Shown here one piece after another: positions 24,148 through 25,401 of a stretch of 25,401 nucleotides of DNA. Numbering within the stretch: the first letter of the stretch is position 1; every line of letters starts with the position of its first letter. Where the stretch lies: positions 1 to 25,401 of the forward strand of contig JBKJTP010000194.1 in NCBI GenBank assembly GCA_046590195.1, given 5' to 3'. The position numbers and the translations under genes are program-made. Source of the DNA: JBKJTP01 sp046590195 (GTDB lineage Bacteria; Bacteroidota; Ignavibacteria; Palsa-1295). The notes under the pieces were generated by a model. That model did no database searches. It worked only from the letters and a program-made list of their open reading frames with translations, and was not told where the DNA came from.

Positions 24148-25401
24148 ATGACGCACAAAATCACATTTTCAATGACAGCAATGTCTTTATACCAGAAGAC
24201 CCTTGGTGTTGTGGCTGCTCTTCTCTTCTGTGGAATCACGCAGACCGCGGTAGCCCAGCCTGGTCAGAATCCAGGCCAGAATCCTCAAACGAATTATGCG
24301 GATTCCCTTCGGTTGCTCCGATTGGAAAATGAAGCGCTCTCTCGGATCCTTGGCGCCCTGGAATCCATCGATACCGCTCGCCAGAATGAGCTGATCCAGT
24401 GGATCATTACTGACCGCAGCATTCGATCACGTGTCATCTCTGCGCTTCGTAAGCAGGGTCGTAACATCTCACCAAATTCAGTTGCAGAGCTTACGGTCAC
24501 TCAAAAGCCACCGTCTGATCTCGACGAGTTACAGTCTCAGATGAACAATGCGGGCGAGCGTCAACTGCTCCGCCTAGTTATTGAATCGGTGGGCGTGTAT
24601 GGAGAAGCTAATATCAAGCGCCTCCTCGGTGAAAATTTGTACGCATCAATTGCCTCCCGAGACTATGAGCATACTCTCGTATCGTCTGCTCCAGTCCAGG
24701 AACGAGTCCAATTCGTCGCGATTGACGCCTCTCTCTTCGGCGGAAGCATCATCTTCAAGTCGGGCTTTGGCTTTGCATTGAAGGTCGGCAATGACTATCT
24801 AGGATATCCATTCTGGCTTCCTGGTACAATGGGTACGTATGGTCTGCTTCGCCGTGGAACAACAGATTTCAAGCTCGGACTTGAGTGGCCACTGAAAGAA
24901 TCTGGTATCAGCCCATTCAACATTTCTGGTGGGTTCAACGTCAAGGAGCGTAAGCTTATGGGCACGCAAGCTTTCGGGGCACAGATCGAGCAGGATCTCG
25001 GTCTTCTTGAGGAGCAATCTGGTAAGCTTCACTTCGGTGCAGAGCTCTTCAATGCGTTCACACCAAACCTGAACAGTTTCCCTCCGCAAGCTAGAGCGCA
25101 GCGCTATATCTCGGCCGGACGTCCTGACGCTATCGGTCTTGCGAGAGATCGTGACAGCCTTTTCTACATCGGCCTTTCTACCCATGGCTATGTGAGCTAT
25201 CGCTTGCCAGAGACCATGCTGAGGGGTGCATATGTTCAGGTTGGCGGCGGTACACATCGCATCAATGCCGTAACCGTTGGCACTCCTCGCAGCGAAGACG
25301 TAAACCAACGTGAAGAGCTCCACCAGGCCAAGCAGTACAGCTACTTCGATCCATTCATCAAGCTCGGCTATGTTCGCAGCGGCGATGCAGGTGATGAGTA
25401 T
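24148..25401 (+). CDS. exported, probable outer-membrane protein, 3' end cut by the window
   Basis: An open frame of 418 codons runs from ATG 24148 through the window end with no stop, so the gene is partial. Residues 1-38 form a signal peptide (core LGVVAALLFCGI, ending TAVAQ). ATG 24172 or 24181 are alternative starts that shorten only the n-region. Then follow a Gln/Asn/Pro-rich spacer (QPGQNPGQNPQTN), a helical segment with leucine spacing (SLRLLRLENEALSRILGALE, about residues 55-75), and a second helical region to about 165. The rest has repeated glycine/aromatic beta-strand-like segments (FGGSIIFKSGFGFALKVG, YVQVGGG), as in outer-membrane barrels. It follows the previous gene by 21 bases, so it is in the same operon. 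The family is not recognised, and a C-terminal domain beyond the window may identify it. Confidence 0.72.
   Translation, partial: MTHKITFSMTAMSLYQKTLGVVAALLFCGITQTAVAQPGQNPGQNPQTNYADSLRLLRLENEALSRILGALESIDTARQNELIQWIITDRSIRSRVISALRKQGRNISPNSVAELTVTQKPPSDLDELQSQMNNAGERQLLRLVIESVGVYGEANIKRLLGENLYASIASRDYEHTLVSSAPVQERVQFVAIDASLFGGSIIFKSGFGFALKVGNDYLGYPFWLPGTMGTYGLLRRGTTDFKLGLEWPLKESGISPFNISGGFNVKERKLMGTQAFGAQIEQDLGLLEEQSGKLHFGAELFNAFTPNLNSFPPQARAQRYISAGRPDAIGLARDRDSLFYIGLSTHGYVSYRLPETMLRGAYVQVGGGTHRINAVTVGTPRSEDVNQREELHQAKQYSYFDPFIKLGYVRSGDAGDEY

Noticed and set aside
1..25401. CRISPR arrays, tRNAs, rRNAs, insertion sequences, phage genes
   Set aside because: No regularly spaced repeats, no T-loop sequences in a cloverleaf context, no transposase or integrase motifs were seen.

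Overview
The window looks like chromosome from a Gram-negative, aerobic-capable member of the Bacteroidota/Chlorobiota (FCB) group, possibly a Kapabacteria- or Ignavibacteria-like lineage. The evidence is an M1 peptidase ending in a type IX secretion (T9SS) type A sorting domain, a carboxypeptidase-regulatory-domain TonB receptor paired with a DUF4249 lipoprotein, a Kdo-activating enzyme for LPS (KdsB), IspE of the MEP pathway, a heme dioxygenase that needs O2, weak or absent Shine-Dalgarno sequences, and a few Bacteroidota-type TAnnTTTG promoter elements. No phage, transposase, CRISPR array, tRNA or rRNA was seen. The placement is inferred from protein families, not from a marker gene.

Layout. 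(1) 1-1673: the tail of a DUF5683-like membrane protein, convergent with ispE. (2) 1781-5895: a compact plus-strand catabolic operon of L-lysine 6-transaminase, a small membrane protein, tryptophan 2,3-dioxygenase and kynureninase. It would start lysine degradation and take tryptophan to kynurenine and anthranilate. A formamidase is not present here. (3) 5992-8248: a small secreted protein and an orphan family-5 solute-binding lipoprotein, separated by a clear bidirectional terminator. (4) 8369-12662: a YCII-family protein, a HisC-type aminotransferase, a DUF58 protein, and a convergent minus-strand pair of class V aminotransferase and kdsB. (5) 12663-13083: the only long gene-free stretch. 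It holds an inverted-repeat element and a strong minus-strand terminator with no protein gene in front of it, which suggests a roughly 190-nt rod-shaped small RNA. (6) 13084-14400: an MFS exporter. (7) 14442-19758: DUF4249 lipoprotein, TonB receptor and T9SS-exported M1 peptidase on the minus strand, a peptide or metal/siderophore acquisition set by family knowledge. (8) 19911-20504: riboflavin synthase. (9) 20692-25401: three consecutive envelope genes that I cannot assign to a named family. They are a single-pass, coiled-coil, periplasmic protein with a glutamate inside its membrane helix, then two predicted outer-membrane proteins. The second is cut by the window end.

The best candidates for something undescribed are the three-gene envelope module at the right end (architecturally reminiscent of GldM/PorM, but without its recognisable sequence) and the orphan RNA locus near 12.8-13.0 kb. 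Most other genes are recognisable housekeeping or catabolic functions.
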